Shown here piece after piece: positions 46,941-58,859 of a stretch of 64,000 bases of DNA (its first letter is position 1; every line of letters starts with the position of its first letter). A program made the translations under genes and the position numbers. The notes beneath the pieces were generated by a model, which was not told where the DNA came from, did no database searches, and saw nothing but the letters and a program-made list of their open reading frames with translations. Where the stretch lies: assembly GCA_023548195.1 (NCBI GenBank), contig JAJHZJ010000414.1:124001-188000 (forward strand), written 5' to 3'. The DNA comes from Bettongia penicillata ogilbyi (lineage: Eukaryota > Chordata > Mammalia > Diprotodontia > Potoroidae).

Positions 46941-47952
46941 ATAACTTCTTGATTTTTCATGAAGTCATTAACTTCCATCTGCTCCATTCTAATCTGTAAG
47001 GAATTATTTTCTTCAGTGAACTTTTGGATCTCCTTTTCTATGTGGCCAATTCTGCCTCTCAGGGCATTCTTCTCCTCATTGATTTTTTGGATCTTTTTTG
47101 CCATTTGTGTTAGTCTATTTTTTAAAGTGTTATTTTCTTCAGAATTTTTTTGGGGTCTCCTTCAGCAAGCTGTTGACTCTTTATTCATGATTTTCTTTCA
47201 ACACTCTCATTTCTCTTCCCAATTTTTACTCTACTTCTATTATTTGATTTTCCAAATCCTTTTTGACCTCTTCCATGGCCTGAGACCAATTCATATTTTT
47301 CTTGGAGGCTTTGGATGGAAGGGCTTTGACTTTTGTTTTCTTCTATTTACATGCTTTGGTCTTCCTTGTCACCAAAGTAAGATACTTTTTCTAGTTCTTA
47401 CTCATTTCCCCAGCCATTCACTTGACTTTTGAGCTCTTTGCCAAGGCAGATTTCTGCTTCCAGTGGGGTTTCCCCCGCCCAGACATCTGTGGGCCTAGAG
47501 TTCCAGAAACAGTGATTTCAGCTGCCCCTGCTGCAGATTCCTCCGACCCCTTCCCCCTCAGCTACCTTGGGGCTGGGGTTGGACCATTCTACTGTTCTGT
47601 ACTGGTCCCACAAACATTTCTCAGTGACCTTCCAATTTATCCTCAGCGTTTTGGGTTCATGAAGTCTGGAAACCACCACAGATATGAGAGATTCAGTCTC
47701 CCCAAGGCCTGCTCAGGTTCCCTCTGTGCACTCATGTCCCACACTGGACTGCACTCTGCTCCCAATGTGGCGCAATAGACTCTTCCCTGTCACCTTCCAG
47801 GCTGTCTTGGGCTAGAGATTTGCTTCACTCCATCATTCTGTGGGTCCTGCAGCTCTAGAATTTGTTTAGAGCCATTTTTTATAGGTATTTGGCTAGGCTT
47901 GGTGGGATCAGTCTAGGAAGTCCATGCTGTTACTCTGCCATCTTGACTCCCC
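46941..47952 (-). mobile_element. HAL1-like L1 derivative D/E, 5-prime part (inverted)
   Basis: Resumes after the RTE tail with 180 bp that duplicate 43978-44156 at about 90% identity by eye, then continues to the start of ORF1 and a 5-prime UTR, ending at 47952 with the reverse complement of the ggagtcaagatggca 5-prime end. With the part at 42373 it makes a complete ORF1-only element. Confidence 0.78.
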
Positions 47953-48317
47953 ATCTGATTTTCTCCTGAAAATATATAGCACTGGTTTCTATCAAAACAA
48001 GGGTTGCCTCACAATGTCACTGGAAAAGAAATGGGGATGGAATTACTGGCTCCAGTGAAGCCATCAATGCTGAGGGAAGTAGTCAGCATCACCTGCATAA
48101 TTGTATTGTTCTGACAACATATTGGCTAATTACTTAAAACACCCTGGTAAGGATGGAGGAAAAGTTGCCATCGTCAGACTGGAGCTATACCAATCCACCC
48201 CAGGGAGGAGGAAAGGAGCCCATTCCACTGAAGAACGTACCCTCTGCCCCCTTCCCAAGGAAACACCCTTCCCCAAACAGAAACCAAGAGGAAGTCAAAA
48301 GCCTGTAATGTAGAGGC

Positions 48318-48325
48318 TATAAAAG
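48318..48325 (+). promoter_or_regulatory. TATA-box-like motif in unassigned sequence
   Basis: TATAAAAG preceded by gaggc and followed about 25 bp later by a pyrimidine-rich stretch. The surrounding interval 47953-48980 has no named repeat or gene; it may be an old LTR or nothing. Confidence 0.3.
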
Positions 48326-48984
48326 ACAATATATTCTTGTGGTCTCTTCTTATTATTTGTGGTTTGCTGGTTATGTGCTCACTGAAAAAGCTAGGTGTCG
48401 TGGGAGTGGAAGAGGGAGAAGGTCAACTAGCACCCAGGTCACAACCCTGCCTCCAGATGCACTCTTCCAATACCTCATCTCAGTTCAGAGCCAGGGTTCT
48501 CTTGCCCAAGCCTACTCTGACTGACGGACTCACTCTCATATAACCACCCTCATACTGAAAGCATTTCCCAAACACACTACTCAACTGCTTTTCTAATCTG
48601 ACTTCCACATACTCTAACTCCTTTTACAAGCTACTACCTTTACTTATCAGAGATCAGACTCAACCACCCCCTTTCTAACTCTTCAACAGCCCTGAGGAAT
48701 TTCAAGCACCTGCTTCTTTGCACCCACCTGGACACACCTATTTCTCTCTTTCTTCCTCAGCCTCACGGTATCCCCAAGCTCTTGACAAAATGTAATATTC
48801 TTTCCTTTGTGGTGCTTATAGTCTGATAGAGAAATATGAGATATATACAAATAACTATGGTAATAATTAAGTTAACATTACAAAATTAAATGATCTTTAC
48901 TAATTAGCCTTGGTCCTCTAGAGGTAAGGCCCTTACCTCCACAGGAGTCAGAGATTGCTTGATTCAATTACCCAAGAACCTATG

Positions 48985-49960
48985 TTATTTTTTTCTTTTT
49001 TGAACTGATTTTTAATTCAATTTCATTTTATTTTCAGTTCCTAATTCTCCCCTTCCCCCTTCCCTGCCAATTAGAAAAGCAATTATAGCTTTTAATTAAA
49101 TTAATGCCCATTACAAATTACATATGTGTGTATACATACATAATATATATATACATATTCATGTGAAACAAATTCCTGCATCAGCCATGAAGAAGAAGAA
49201 GAAGGAAGAAGAAGAAGAAGAAGAAGAAGGAGGAGGAGGAGGAAAGGGGAAAATGCTTCAGTTGGTACTTGAAATCCATCCATTGTCTATGTGGCACTAT
49301 ATATCATGCCTCCTAATAAGTCATTAAAAACTGTAGTTATTTATTGATCATAGTTTCAAAATCTTTTAGGCTTAATTATCCTTACAATATTGTTGTTATT
49401 ATCATTTTTCTTCTGATGGTGTTCATTTCACTCTGTATCAGTTCATATACGTCTTCTCGCATGTTTCTGAAATGATCCCTTCATCATGTCTTACAGCAGA
49501 ATAGTGTTCCATCACCTTCATACACTATAGCTTGTCCAGTCATTCTTAATTGATGGCCATCCACTCAGTTTCTAATAGTTTGCTACCACAAAAAAAGAGC
49601 TGCTATAAATACTTTTGTACATCTGGATCCCTTTCCTCTTTGGCTACTTTAGGGTATAGGTCAAGTATTGGCATTGCTGGGTCAAAGAGTGTGTGGTATA
49701 ATAGTTTTTTTGGACATAGTTCCAAATCTTTTTGCAGAATGGTGAACTATTTCACAGCTTCCCCAACAGTGGGTTAAAGAATCCATTTTTTTCACTTCTT
49801 CAGGATGTAGCATTTTCCTTTCTTGTTAACTTAGTCAATCTGATGGGTATGAAGTGGTACTTTAAGTTGTTTTATCATGCACTTCTCTCTTTAGTGATAC
49901 CTTCTATGTACTTGTCTAAAACTAAAACCAAATTCTCCAGGTGGATTTGGGGGCATCCAT
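48985..49960 (-). mobile_element. L1 3-prime end (inverted)
   Basis: The reverse complement follows the L1 ORF2 end and 3-prime UTR: gtcattcttaattgatggcc, ttgctgggtcaaagagtgtg, cacagcttccccaacagtgg, tctgatgggtatgaagtggt. Human L1 has the same order of motifs (ggctgggtcaaatgg, ccaccaacagtgt, ctggtgtgagatggt). It contains a GAA/GGA trinucleotide expansion at 49189-49245. Confidence 0.78.
49189..49245. repeat. (GAA)n/(GGA)n trinucleotide repeat
   Basis: About 19 trinucleotides, GAA then GGA, inside the inverted L1 3-prime UTR. Confidence 0.95.
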
Positions 49961-50084
49961 ATGCCACATGAGTTATTTGGAGTCAGACCTTAGGAGATGT
50001 TCTCCTGATCTCTAAGACGTTTTCAAGTATAAGAATCTAAGATCCCCTAACCATCTTTGGCAGAGCTCTCTTCCTCATGTTCAT

Positions 50085-50255
50085 AGGTTGAAAGTTGGAG
50101 GGAGTCTTAAAAGTCTCTCATTTTGAGATGAGGAAACTGAAGTGGTTAAATAACTTGTCCAAAGTTACACAGGTAGCAAGTATTCAAAGTTAAATCAAAC
50201 TCATATTGTCTGACTTCAGAGTTAGAAGTCTTTCCACTCTACCACAAGTCTGACT
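50085..50255 (-). repeat. MIR-type CORE-SINE (inverted)
   Basis: gagatgaggaaactgaagtg, acttgtccaaagttacacag. Confidence 0.65.
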
Positions 50256-50324
50256 GTACTCCAGGGTAAAAGTCTACTCTGTAATATAATAGATCCATTT
50301 AAGTAGTAAACTTCTTCTACTGAG

Positions 50325-50570
50325 ACAGTTGGTGAGGCAATGGATGGAGTGTTGGGCTTGGAATCAGGAAGATCTGATTTCATATCTGACCTCAGACACT
50401 TTACTATGTGTCCCTGGGCAAGTCACCTAACCTATAGTTACTTCAGTTACTTCAACTGTAAAATGAGGATAATAATAGCACATCCCTCCAGGGTTATTGC
50501 AGAGATCAAATGAGATAATATTTTTAAAAAGCATTTAGTGCAGGGTCTAGCACATCGTAGGCACTAACTA
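50325..50570 (+). repeat. MIR SINE, near full length
   Basis: cttggaatcaggaagatctg, tatgtgtccctgggcaagtc, aggataataatagcacatcc and tagcacatcgtaggcactaa. Confidence 0.85.
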
Positions 50571-50723
50571 TGTATTCCCTCTCCTTCTTCCTCCCCACCC
50601 CAGAATTTCTAGTTGCTAGCTTTCAGATAAGTTATCTGAGAAGCAAAATGTTACAAGTATCTATGAAATAATTCAACCAGAAATGAAGGAAACAAGAGAA
50701 AACATGGCCTCACTACCCTGTTG

Positions 50724-50910
50724 CTGATTGCTGTTGTCCGTCCTTTGTTCTCAAAAAGGAACATGACAATCAGGGAGGTGATGCCATGACTTGCAAGTGG
50801 ATTGGATTTAAGTGAGGCAGGGCTGTGCAAAGCCACCAGCCTCACTATCTCCTCCAGAGCCATCTGGGTCCAGGGGCAAGATATAGATCAGGATGAATGG
50901 AGATGGCTCC
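50724..50910 (-). repeat. SINE with marsupial RTE-type tail (inverted)
   Basis: tgttgtccgtcctttgttct (inverted tail), then caagtggattggatttaagt and ctccagagccatctgggtcc. The following 50910-51580 is purine-rich and unassigned. Confidence 0.75.
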
Positions 50911-51579
50911 CAGAGGCTCTGAGAGGACTTCACCAAAGGAAGAAAGATGGGAATGCCTGGGTAGAGGGAGAAGGCATCTGAAGAATGTTGGCATAATCTG
51001 TAGAGTATCAAGGAAAATAGTTCTGTCACTGACAGAGAGGCAACGGAAGAGAATAGGAAAGAAAGGGTAGGAGAGAAGGAAAGGGAAGAAGAGGAAGAGC
51101 CATAGCACAACCTCAGGTGTCAGAAGTGTAGCAGGGGGGCCGACTGATAGACTATTTTGCTTGAGAAATAGCAAAGAAATTTGTGTAATTTCCAAGCAGT
51201 GTAACACACAACTTTTTCAGGAACACAGTTCTACCTTAAACTTGTAAATGATGGATAGTATTTCACTAGCGGCTGTCCTAACATAAAAGTCACAAATAAA
51301 AAAGACTAGAAAATTAAAACTTATGAGAAAGTTATTCAGCCTGGTGAGGAGACATGATACTGGACAAGATCAGTGTTGTTCTTCCATCTCCCTTGAAGGC
51401 AGAATAACAACAGCAAAGACTTAGTTTAGGCAAAAGGAAGAATTTTCAGATAGATGTTACCCATTGAATGGATAATCAAGAGTTCTTTCCTCCAGATAGC
51501 TCAAAGGACTTCCATTTTTTTGGAGAAATTTGGGTTCAGGGAGAGAGACTCAGTGATTTGCAGACAAGTGACAAAAATT

Positions 51580-51823
51580 GGTCAGTGGATAGAGCACTGG
51601 GTTTGGAGTCAGAAAGACCTGAGTTCAGATCTGATCTCAGATACTTACTAGCTGTGTGACCCTGGGCAAGTCATTTAACCCTTTTTGCCTCAGTTTCCTC
51701 ACCTATCAAAAAATGGGCTGGAGAAGGAAATGGCAAACCACTCCAGTGTCTTTGCCAAGAAAAACCCAGATGGAGTCATGAAGAGTTGAACATGACTAAA
51801 AGTGACTGAACAATGATAACTAA
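51580..51823 (+). repeat. CORE-SINE with Bov-B-type tail
   Basis: agtggatagagcactgggtt head, ctgtgtgaccctgggcaagt core and gccaagaaaaacccagatgg tail. The interval 51830-52385 is unassigned. Confidence 0.92.
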
Positions 51824-52390
51824 CAAAAGTTGAGATTCAAATATCTTTTATGGCTACAACCAATTTTGCTCTGTCAGGTCTGTTTTCATGAGTCTCCTTA
51901 GGACCATGAACCAATTTCACTCAGAGCACATGTGTCTAGGTGGAAAGGTGACTACAAAGTATTATAGGAGAACTCAATGTAAAGCTAGTCCCAAATGAAC
52001 AATTTTCCACCAATAACAGTTCAAGTAAATAAATATTTATTGTGTATCTACTATGTTCAGAGGAAGATATAAATGTAAGGGAGTGGTCCTTGAAAGCCCA
52101 GAACCTACCTCATCACAGAAATGGTGCCCATAGAGAGGTTTAAAATGAATTGTAAAAGATGCTGCCATTCCAAGCAATCCCTTCATAAAGTTTTAGTACC
52201 TTGGTGTAGGTCTTGGGTTTTTAAGTACCACTCTCACACAGAAAGTAGATAAGACACAGTCCCTTTCTTTCTGGAGATCAGTTGGCCAAAACATATATCG
52301 CCATTTATGTCACCTGATCCTTACAAAAACCGTTGGAGGTAGTAAGTAAAATATTATCCAGAATCTACAGATCAGGTAACTAAAGCCAAA

Positions 52391-52655
52391 GGGGCAGCTA
52401 GGTGGCACAGAGACTTGAGCATCAGGCTGGGAACCAGCAAAACACATCTTCCTGAGTTCACATCTGGCACCAGACATTCAATAGCTGTGTGACTCTGATC
52501 CGACTGTGAGACTGTTTGCCTCAGTTTCCTCATTTGTACAATGAGCTGGAGAAGGAAATGCCAAACCACTGTAGTATCTTTGCCAAGAAAACCCCAAATG
52601 GGGTCATGAAGAGTAAGGCATGACTGAAAACACTTGAATAGCAACAGCAGCAGCC
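52391..52655 (+). repeat. CORE-SINE with Bov-B-type tail
   Basis: ggggcagctaggtggcacag head, agctggagaaggaaatgcca and tgccaagaaaaccccaaatg; full length. Confidence 0.92.
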
Positions 52656-52989
52656 ACAAAAGCCAAGGGAGAGCTAAGTGACTTATTTGTCTAGCTGGTA
52701 AGTGGAAGAGCTGGCATTTGGACTTGCTCCCAAACTAGTACGTCTTCTACAACATCCTAGCCTATAATTCACAAAATAAACTATCCACCCATGAATAATC
52801 CCTGGGAGAGTTAATTGAGAGGTGTGTTTGTGTGTGTATGTTATAGTTTTCAAGGGTAACAGTCATACGAACTAATTAATCAAAGACTCTTTTGTGCTTC
52901 ATTTATTGGTTATAATCATTTGTTTATCTGGTTTATAGTCCTTTGCTTTAATTACAATTATTTATGTATTACTTCAGTACTTAGAAGGG

Positions 52990-53165
52990 AATTCAAGAGT
53001 TCTGAACTTAGAGTCCAGGAGAGCAGAGTCTAAATTCACCCTCAGTAGCTGTGTGGCCCTGGTCAGGCCACTTAACCTCTTTGCATCAGTTTTCTTATCT
53101 GTAAAATGGGGATAATAATTGCCCCTACCTCCCAAAGGCTGTGATAAGGAAAACAATGTGTAAGC
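52990..53165 (+). repeat. MIR SINE
   Basis: tagctgtgtggccctggtca, ctgtaaaatggggataataa. The interval 53170-53790 is unassigned. Confidence 0.8.
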
Positions 53166-53799
53166 TTAAGGTTCTCTTCCTCCCTACTTTACTGAAGCAG
53201 GAGGTTATGGTGTGGAACATTATGCATAGTGTCAGATACAATTGATGAGTTAGTTTTGCTGAACTGCTTTATTTTTCTTTGTGTGTTATTCTTTGTTATG
53301 TTGAAAATTTAATTGGTAGGAAAGGGAAGGTGCACATATTTAGAAATAAAGGTGAGATAAAAATTTAAAAAAAAATAAAAAGAAATGTAAGGGTAGAGTT
53401 CCTATATGTAGCATGAGACCCCAGGGATTGCATGGAGGTGTCACTGTATGACTTGAAGGGAGGCAGAATAGACATCTCTTGCCTCTTCTCCTCCCCATCA
53501 CTGTCCTCCGAGGAAGTCTAATTTCTGCCAGGAAGAGAAGTAGGGGGCAGGCACCAGAGATCATCCATTCAGCTCTCCTCAGGGAGAGTAGGTACTGGGC
53601 TCGAGTTCTAGCTATGTTTTTTTAAAATGTTATTAGTGCAAGCTTAATAAGAAATGAGACAAAGAATGCCCTCTTTAAAAAAAAATAGATCTGGGAGGGG
53701 AAGATCCTCAGGATTTCTGGCCAAAAGAAAAATAATTTCTATTTATATTCATTCTGAGCCAATCAAGGCCTCAGTCAAACTGAGACTTGTTAAAGACCT

Positions 53800-54015
53800 T
53801 AGCTTAAAAAGGCCAAGGTCTCCCTCTACATCCAGGGCCATCTCCAGTCGTCCTTATCCATATCAGGCCACTGAACCCAGACGGCTCCAGAGGAGAAAGT
53901 GAAGCTGGTGACTTTGCACAGCCTTCCCTCACTCAAATCCAATTCACTTGAACGTCATGGCATCAATTCCCAGAGGTCAAAGTCCTCTCCAAGAATGAAG
54001 GAGAAATAGTAGTAG
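53800..54015 (+). repeat. SINE with marsupial RTE-type tail
   Basis: ccagggccatctccagtcgt, actcaaatccaattcacttg and a tail of gtcctctccaagaatgaagg; the fullest copy of this family in the window. Confidence 0.78.
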
Positions 54016-54099
54016 ACAAGGCATGTGATCAGGTTCAAGCTAATTCCTGGTTGCTATTTCATTACTGGGTAGAAGCAGGATCCCAGGCTTGATCCAAGC

Positions 54100-54258
54100 C
54101 ATGACTCCCTTCCCACCAACTACCAGATCCACACTGAACACATATAGCACTTAGCCAAGAAAATCCATTTATTCAAATTAGTAGCAAAACAGAAATCAGA
54201 GAAGGCATACATAGGACAATATTTAGCAGACAATAGAGTGGAGGAAACCCAAGTGGCT

Positions 54259-54308
<50 letters not shown>

Positions 54309-54640
54309 CCTAGATCTCACTAGAGATGTGTAAAGTAGCAAGCTGGTATTAGGGACTGACAGAATGCTAACTTCTCTCATGTTGTCCCAGAGTCTTTTCC
54401 TTCAGCAGCCCAAAGTGAGATTGGCTTCATCTATCTTCCCTCTCAAACCTGGAAGTCAGAAACACTTAAGCCTCTGCAGGACCTGAAGCAACTCAAAGAC
54501 TTGAAGAGAATTCTGGGAAGTCTGAAGAGAGCAGAACAGTCCTGTTCTTGACATCTCTACCCTAGGGCATTGATCTCCACTAATAAGGCAAGAGTCCTAT
54601 ACTAGTGGGTTTTGGGACTGGGGTTATATGTTATGATTAT
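54100..54640 (-). mobile_element. Candidate solo LTR (family X, copy 2, inverted)
   Basis: Inverted match to 28795-29345, including the poly(A) signal (TTTATT at 54168-54173) and the same order of shared blocks. It carries a (GA)n run at 54263-54306 where copy 1 has only a few CT. LTR class is inferred, not shown. Confidence 0.55.
54263..54306. repeat. (GA)n microsatellite
   Basis: About 22 GA units inside candidate LTR copy 2. Confidence 0.96.
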
Positions 54641-54649
54641 ATATACTCA

Positions 54650-56335
54650 ACAGAAGAACATAAAATAATTTGCTAAACAATGAATAATAATCTTATTAAT
54701 AAATTTTGTTCCTGTTCACATTTCTATTTACAGAAATAAGTTTTAAAATAGCTTCTGTTTCAAAAACAGATAGAAGCCTAATTTTGGAAAACTAGGGCAT
54801 CTGGAATTCTTTTTGGTGAGCAGAAGGGAGCCACTTGAGATCTTTGAGCAAGGAAGTAGCCTGACTAGATTTGTCCATTAAAAATATTTGAATGATTCCT
54901 AGATGTGGGGGTGAGCTGTCAGGGTTTGGGGGTAAAAGGAAGAAGCTTGAATGTTGAATTAATTTTTCATTTTACAGTTTTCTGTTCCACTCACCTGTCA
55001 TTGTTTTTCCTCTAGACATTGAATCTATCCTGTCAAAGATAACAGCAGCAACTTTATGGTGATATTCATGATTTCTTTTGAGAATTAATGTTTTATCAGA
55101 AATTATTTTAAATATGTGTTTTGCAAAAACTTGTTAAATTCTTGAGCATAATTTTATGTCTTAAGACTGAACTTTTTCCTTTAGGGGCTCAGCTTTACAT
55201 TTTTAGAATCTAGTAGAATTTGCTAAACACAATTTGATTGTAGAAAGCTTTTCTAGAAATAACAGTAATAACAATTCATATCTATATAGGGATAAGAACT
55301 GAGGCTGTGATTTCATAGGTACAGGGAAGTCCTGGGTGAGGAAACTCAGTCAGTGCTTTCTCTGCAATGAGACTCTAGAGAGTTATAGATACTTTCAAAC
55401 TGTGGTCCTGAAGAAGACTTTTGAGAGTCTCTTGGACAGCAGGAAGATCAAATCATCAACACTTAGAAATTAACTCAGGCAATTTGCTGGAAGGTCAAAT
55501 ACTGAAGGTGAAGCTTTAATACATTGGCTACATAATGAGAAGATGGGACTCATTAGAAAAGACTGATGTTGGGAAAGATTGAAGGTAAAAGGAAAAGGGG
55601 ATGGCAGGGGATGAGATGGATAAAAAGTGTCATGGAAAAATGAACATGAACTCGGGCAGACTTCAGGAGATATTGGAGGCTGGAAGGGCCAGGTGTGCTA
55701 AGGTTGGGCATAGCTGAGTGACTGAAGTAATGCACTCCTGGCTCTTGTCCACTCTATCACACTGCCTTTCATTTATTCTGTAAAAGTGAGGGACACCTAC
55801 ACTTTCATACACTAATACTACCTCTATTAAAGTATCTGCTTTGAGTAGAAGAAATAATTGACTCTTAGACTAAAATAAATAGAAGTGCAATTAATCAAGC
55901 TACTTTTTCTGTCCTCTGCCATGGATGTTATATATGCTAAGCCATTAGCCTTATCACAGGTATACACAAAGCTACTGATTGAGGTGGATAGATTATTACT
56001 AGAAAGCAGATTTTTACAGAGGGAGTTTATAGAACAGAAGAGGTATGAAAAGGGGATAGATGTCTTCAGAAATTAAAGATGATATATAAATAAAAAGGTA
56101 AACATAAGAATCAGATGATTTTTTTAAAGGAAGGAAAGTAAATAAAAATTACTTTTTAAAAACTGTAAGATATTTCACCAAATCTGAAGATGTCTTTTGA
56201 GAACATTCAGAATATAATTAACTAGGGGAACTTAGCCTCAAACCTGTCTTGGGTTAAAATTACTTCTAAAGCAATTCAGCAATTTCTTCAAAGTGAAAGA
56301 TATAAATCACTTTGAAGAAAACTAGATATTGGTGA
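54650..56335. other. Intergenic, nothing recognised
   Basis: AT-rich DNA with no identifiable repeat, coding frame or splice-flanked exon. Confidence 0.5.
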
Positions 56336-56344
56336 ATACAGTGA

Positions 56345-56550
56345 ATACAGAGCCAGGCCTGGAGTCAGGAAGCTTATCTTTCTAAGTTCAAATCTGGCCT
56401 CAGACACTAACTAGCTATGCAACACCGGGAAAGCCACTTAACTCTGTCTCATTTTCCTCATCTGTAAAATGAACTGGAGAAGGAAATGGCCAAACCATTC
56501 CAGTATCTTTGGAAAGAAGACCCCAAAATCAGGTCATGTCAATAACAACA
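56345..56550 (+). repeat. CORE-SINE with Bov-B-type tail
   Basis: aggcctggagtcaggaagct, actaactagctatgcaacac and aatggccaaaccattccagt. The tail is truncated. Confidence 0.85.
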
Positions 56551-56610
56551 GTGAAGATCTTATAAATTATTATTGTTAAAGATATATTAACAGTACTGTT
56601 TTCTATGTTT

Positions 56611-56621
56611 TGTGTGTGTGT

Positions 56622-56667
<46 letters not shown>
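56611..56667. repeat. (GT)n microsatellite
   Basis: About 28 GT units with one AT interruption. Confidence 0.96.
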
Positions 56668-56670
<3 letters not shown>

Positions 56671-57134
56671 GTAATTTTATTTTAAATGGAAGAGCCAGTG
56701 AAAGAGATCGAGAAGGGCTAAGTTACTAAACTAGTAAGTCGGGCTATTTGCTGGTGCCCAAGCCATATCCTGTGAAACTGGAAAAATGGGGATATTTGCC
56801 CTTCTCTTTTTCTTTCTCTTTTCTCCTCGCCCTCTATCTTCTGTCTTCTCATTCTCCTGTTGCAACCATGACAGAGCAGCAATGATAGAGTGGTAAAGGG
56901 GATAGGGAGCAAGGAAAGGAAGTGGAAAGGATATGCCAGGCAGATGGAGCCTAGAGATAGCAGATTAAACTGAGGCAGTAAAAATAGTCAGGCATCTTTA
57001 TGCTAAGGAGTGTTTTCTTCAACAGCATTTTCTTCTACAGTAATGTGGGGTCAGGGTGGAGGTCAAGGTTTAACCTTTATCATTTCAAGGGCCCCAAAGA
57101 GAGTGTACAGCTAAGTTTATCTGAAGCTAAAATG

Positions 57135-57210
57135 ATTCTAATCTTGCAAGTCCTTAGCACAATGTCTTGTACATACGTAGTAGGCATTTAATAAATATTT
57201 GTGGAATTCA
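57135..57210 (+). repeat. L2/MIR 3-prime end fragment
   Basis: gcaagtccttagcacaatgt, cgtagtaggcatttaataaa. Sequence 57210-58020 is unassigned. Confidence 0.6.
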
Positions 57211-58021
57211 AAATCAGGAAGAACTGCTTGGTTTCTGTGGAGGAACTGACATCTTTCAGATATGACCCAGACAGAATGAGAGGGAAAGAGAGAGAATCCT
57301 CTGCAGAGCAGCCCAGATACAACCCCTCAATCCTAAGACGCTGGGTTAACTGTCCAGGCTTCCAAATTTCTGACCTGTTTCTGGTCTCTTATGATAAAGG
57401 TTTTTGCCTAACTGTTTTGGGAAAATGTAGTTGGTGGGCAGTTTTTTTTAAAGTTTGTTAGGAAATTGTGTCAAAATCAAAGACAACAATAAAAAAAGTT
57501 TCTTAAAGTACATAATACAAATGCCCAAAGTGCCAGCTTCTTTCCAGATTCCTGGGCACTTGCCTTACATGCCCTCTGTCAGGGACACACAGAAGCAACA
57601 GTATATTTTACTCTTGCATGGACAATTGTTTTGCAGAAATAATTATCTACAGAAATTTTATTCAGCTAAAAATATGCATATTGTTCTCATTAATTCTCCA
57701 AAATATTACATTCTCTTTAGGCTACTGTCTGACCCTTTGGTCACAGGGCCCGGAGTCCTAGGGCATCTGTCTGTTGACATAGGATCTACCCTCCAACACT
57801 CCCCATGTACCATGGAAACCTGAGATGATACTTGATCTTATTGCAGTTTGTATTTCTCTTGAGAACTCATATTTAATTTGTATTATAGTTATTGGTGTAC
57901 ATGTGGTATCTTTTCTATTAAATATAAGCTTCTTGTGTCTTATCTAACCTTTCTTTCCTTCCTGTCCTAGCTCACTAACATGTTATATAGCAGGTACTAT
58001 ATAAATGGATGAGGAATGGAA

Positions 58022-58262
58022 AGACAGCTGGTGACTCAGTGGACAGAAAGCTGGAGCTGCAGTCTGCAAGATCTGAATCAAATCCAGCCTCATATACTTC
58101 CTAGGTGTGCAACACCGGTCAAGTCACTTAACCTTTGATTGCCAACAAAGGGATCTACTGGATCCACTGGAGAAGGAAATGACAAACCGCTCTAGGAACT
58201 TGGTTAGGAAAACCTTATAGTCTATGGGGTCATGAAGACTCAGACATGACTGAACAACAGCT
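58022..58262 (+). repeat. CORE-SINE with Bov-B-type tail (diverged)
   Basis: gacagctggtgactcagtgg, ggtgtgcaacaccggtcaag and gacatgactgaacaacag. Confidence 0.8.
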
Positions 58263-58519
58263 TAATAAATGGAGTGAAGTGATATTGACATAAGAGATGC
58301 AGAGATAAAAATTTCCTTTTAAGTATAATTAATCAGGAAATGGACTTTTCTTCTTTTTCCTAATTTCATCAGTCCAGCAATGTTTTCTTAAATCTGTGTG
58401 TAACTCCCCTGCTGTTTAAAAAAATTCAGGCAGTAGTTGTAAAAATGAAACATGGATGGAAAAATCTTCAGCAGTAATATTTGTCAGAGAGAGAGAGAGA
58501 GAAAGAGAGACAGAGAGAT

Positions 58520-58650
58520 GAGGACAAATGTCTGAACCTCATTTTTCTGATCTGTAAAATGGAGATAATAATATTTGCACTGTATATCTCAAAAGGTTGC
58601 TGTGAGAAAAATACTTTGTAAGCCATAAAATACTATGAATGTGCCTTACT
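58520..58650 (+). repeat. MIR SINE fragment
   Basis: tctgatctgtaaaatggaga, aggttgctgtgagaaaaata. Confidence 0.65.
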
Positions 58651-58801
58651 AGTAGTATGAAGATGAAGGAGAAAGAGGAAGCTTTTCTGTAGAGGCAAGT
58701 CATTAAATTCAACATCCTTGTGGAAAAGGGAAAAGAAGAAATCTACCAAATGGTTTTAAAGTTCTTGAAAATAGAACTATGATTTAAAAAAATGTGTATT
58801 A

Positions 58802-58859
58802 AGAAAGACAGAATTAGAAATGAATGTCACAGAAAGACAGAATTAGAAATGAATGTCAC
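58802..58859. repeat. 29-bp perfect tandem duplication
   Basis: Units 58802-58830 and 58831-58859 are identical (start agaaagacagaattagaaat). Confidence 0.97.

Noticed and set aside
48904..48976. tRNA-like segment (tctagaggtaaggcccttac ... ttgattcaattaccc)
   Set aside because: The B-box-like gattcaattac is degenerate, no clean acceptor stem forms, and tRNA-derived SINE heads are common here.
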